This document shows positions 63,333 through 64,000 of a stretch of 64,000 nt of DNA, piece after piece. The notes beneath the pieces were generated by a model. That model made no database searches. It was not told where the DNA came from and saw only the letters and a program-made list of their open reading frames with translations. Within the stretch, counting starts at the first letter, position 1; each line of letters opens with the position of its first letter. Where the stretch lies: assembly GCA_003605175.1 (NCBI GenBank), contig QWDA01000004.1, positions 62,001-126,000 on the forward strand, given 5' to 3'. The DNA comes from Paracoccaceae bacterium (lineage in GTDB: Bacteria > Pseudomonadota > Alphaproteobacteria > Rhodobacterales > Rhodobacteraceae). A program made the position numbers and the translations under genes.

Positions 63333-64000
63333 ATGGACAAGAAAAAACGTATCTACGCGATCGGCGACATCCATGGGTATCTCGACCAGCTCGGGGCCGC
63401 CCATGCGCGGATCGCGCGCGACCGGGCGGAGACCGGCGATGACGACGCGCCTGTCGTGCATCTGGGCGACCTGGTGGACCGGGGGCCCGACAGCCGCGGG
63501 GTGATCGACTTCCTGATTTCGGGGCAGGCGCGGGGCGAACCCTGGATCGTTCTGGCGGGCAATCACGACCGGATCTTCACGCAGATGATCGACATGCCGC
63601 CGGGCGAGTTCCGTTACTCGGCGTGGATGTCCGAGGTGATGGGCGGGCGCGAGACGGCGGCTTCGTATGGGGCGGCACCCTCGCTCTGGCGCAGCGACAC
63701 GTCGAACCGCGAGCGGCTGGCGGCGGCGGTGCCGGAGGCGCACAAGGCGTTCCTGGCCGGGCTGAAGCTGTGGCACGAGACCGAGGATCTTCTGTTCGTT
63801 CATGCCGGGATCCGGCCCGGGCTGGCGCTGTCGGAGCAGATCGAGGAGGATCTGATCTGGATCCGCCGGGAGTTCCTGGATGATCCGCGCGATCATGGGC
63901 GGCTGGTGGTGCATGGGCACACCCCGGTCGACCGTCCCGAGCATCGCGGCAACCGGGTGAACCTCGACAGCGGGGCTGGATACGGGCGGCCGATCACTGC
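63333..64000 (+). CDS. PPP-family metallophosphatase, 3' end outside the window
   Basis: 222 codons are visible from the ATG at 63333, and the frame is open to the end. Metal-binding motifs of calcineurin-like phosphatases appear in order: GDIHG at 11-15, GDLVDRGPDS at 45-54, GNHD near 75, HAGIRPG near 155 and HGHTPVDRPEH near 193, then NLDSGAGYG. These small PPP enzymes act as serine/threonine phosphatases or as diadenosine tetraphosphatases (ApaH/PrpE type); which cannot be told here. It follows serA by 45 bp, with a CCGGCGG/CCGCCGG hairpin (63301-63330) between. Confidence 0.88.
   Translation, partial: MDKKKRIYAIGDIHGYLDQLGAAHARIARDRAETGDDDAPVVHLGDLVDRGPDSRGVIDFLISGQARGEPWIVLAGNHDRIFTQMIDMPPGEFRYSAWMSEVMGGRETAASYGAAPSLWRSDTSNRERLAAAVPEAHKAFLAGLKLWHETEDLLFVHAGIRPGLALSEQIEEDLIWIRREFLDDPRDHGRLVVHGHTPVDRPEHRGNRVNLDSGAGYGRPIT

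Overview
The window is GC-rich, densely coded chromosomal DNA of an alphaproteobacterium, most likely of the Rhodobacterales (Rhodobacter/Paracoccus/roseobacter group). The evidence is the block lptC-lptA-lptB-hpf-ptsN, an Irr-type Fur regulator beside fabA-fabB-fabI, a DctB/DctD pair with TAXI-type TRAP transporter genes, and serC-serA convergent with mutS-serB. No rRNA, tRNA, insertion sequence, prophage or CRISPR array was seen. The window cuts a ribonuclease D-like gene at its left end and a metallophosphatase gene at its right end.

Layout. 0-3.6 kb: rnd-like 3' end, LPS export genes lptCAB, hibernation factor hpf and EIIA-Ntr ptsN. 3.6-10.4 kb: surface-polysaccharide genes (DUF5928-type glycosyltransferase, two paralogous GT2 enzymes, galU, cysQ, an ABC-2 permease). 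10.5-12.8 kb: two unknown proteins, a gap with an orphan terminator, and alkB. 12.8-16.1 kb: dnaK-dnaJ behind a sigma-32-like promoter, followed by a tandem hairpin repeat. 17.0-23.2 kb: a tightly overlapping seven-gene catabolic operon (haloacid dehalogenase, hydrolase, PLP dehydratase, pcaD, hydrolase, BKACE, pcaB). 23.3-27 kb: FKBP isomerase, fabI, fabB, fabA, irr. 27-29.2 kb: GT2 and an epimerase/sugar-transferase fusion. 29.3-34.5 kb: ROK regulator, xylA, an enolase-superfamily dehydratase and a zinc dehydrogenase, with an inverted-repeat operator between xylA and the dehydratase. 34.5-42.8 kb: PBP/OmpA fusion, an envelope protein, secA, a parvulin, argJ and mutT. 42.8-51.8 kb: co-directional xdhC, mocA-like, dctB, dctD, TAXI binding protein, an iodotyrosine-deiodinase-like flavoprotein and a fused TRAP permease. 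51.9-56.7 kb: quinone oxidoreductase, a small basic exported protein, argG, a delta-class carbonic anhydrase and exported msrA. 56.8-64 kb: mutS, serB, serC, serA and a phosphatase.

The most promising undescribed material is: (1) the TAXI-TRAP operon carrying a deiodinase-like flavoprotein directly behind dctBD and molybdenum-cofactor maturation genes, which suggests import and reductive dehalogenation of a halogenated compound; (2) the seven-gene operon in which a beta-keto acid cleavage enzyme sits with pcaB and pcaD, suggesting an alternative end to the beta-ketoadipate route; (3) two intergenic repeat families, one with a hypervariable but always paired stem and one made of GTGTAC hexamers at exact 11-bp spacing. 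Functions come from reading motifs by eye; no database search was run.
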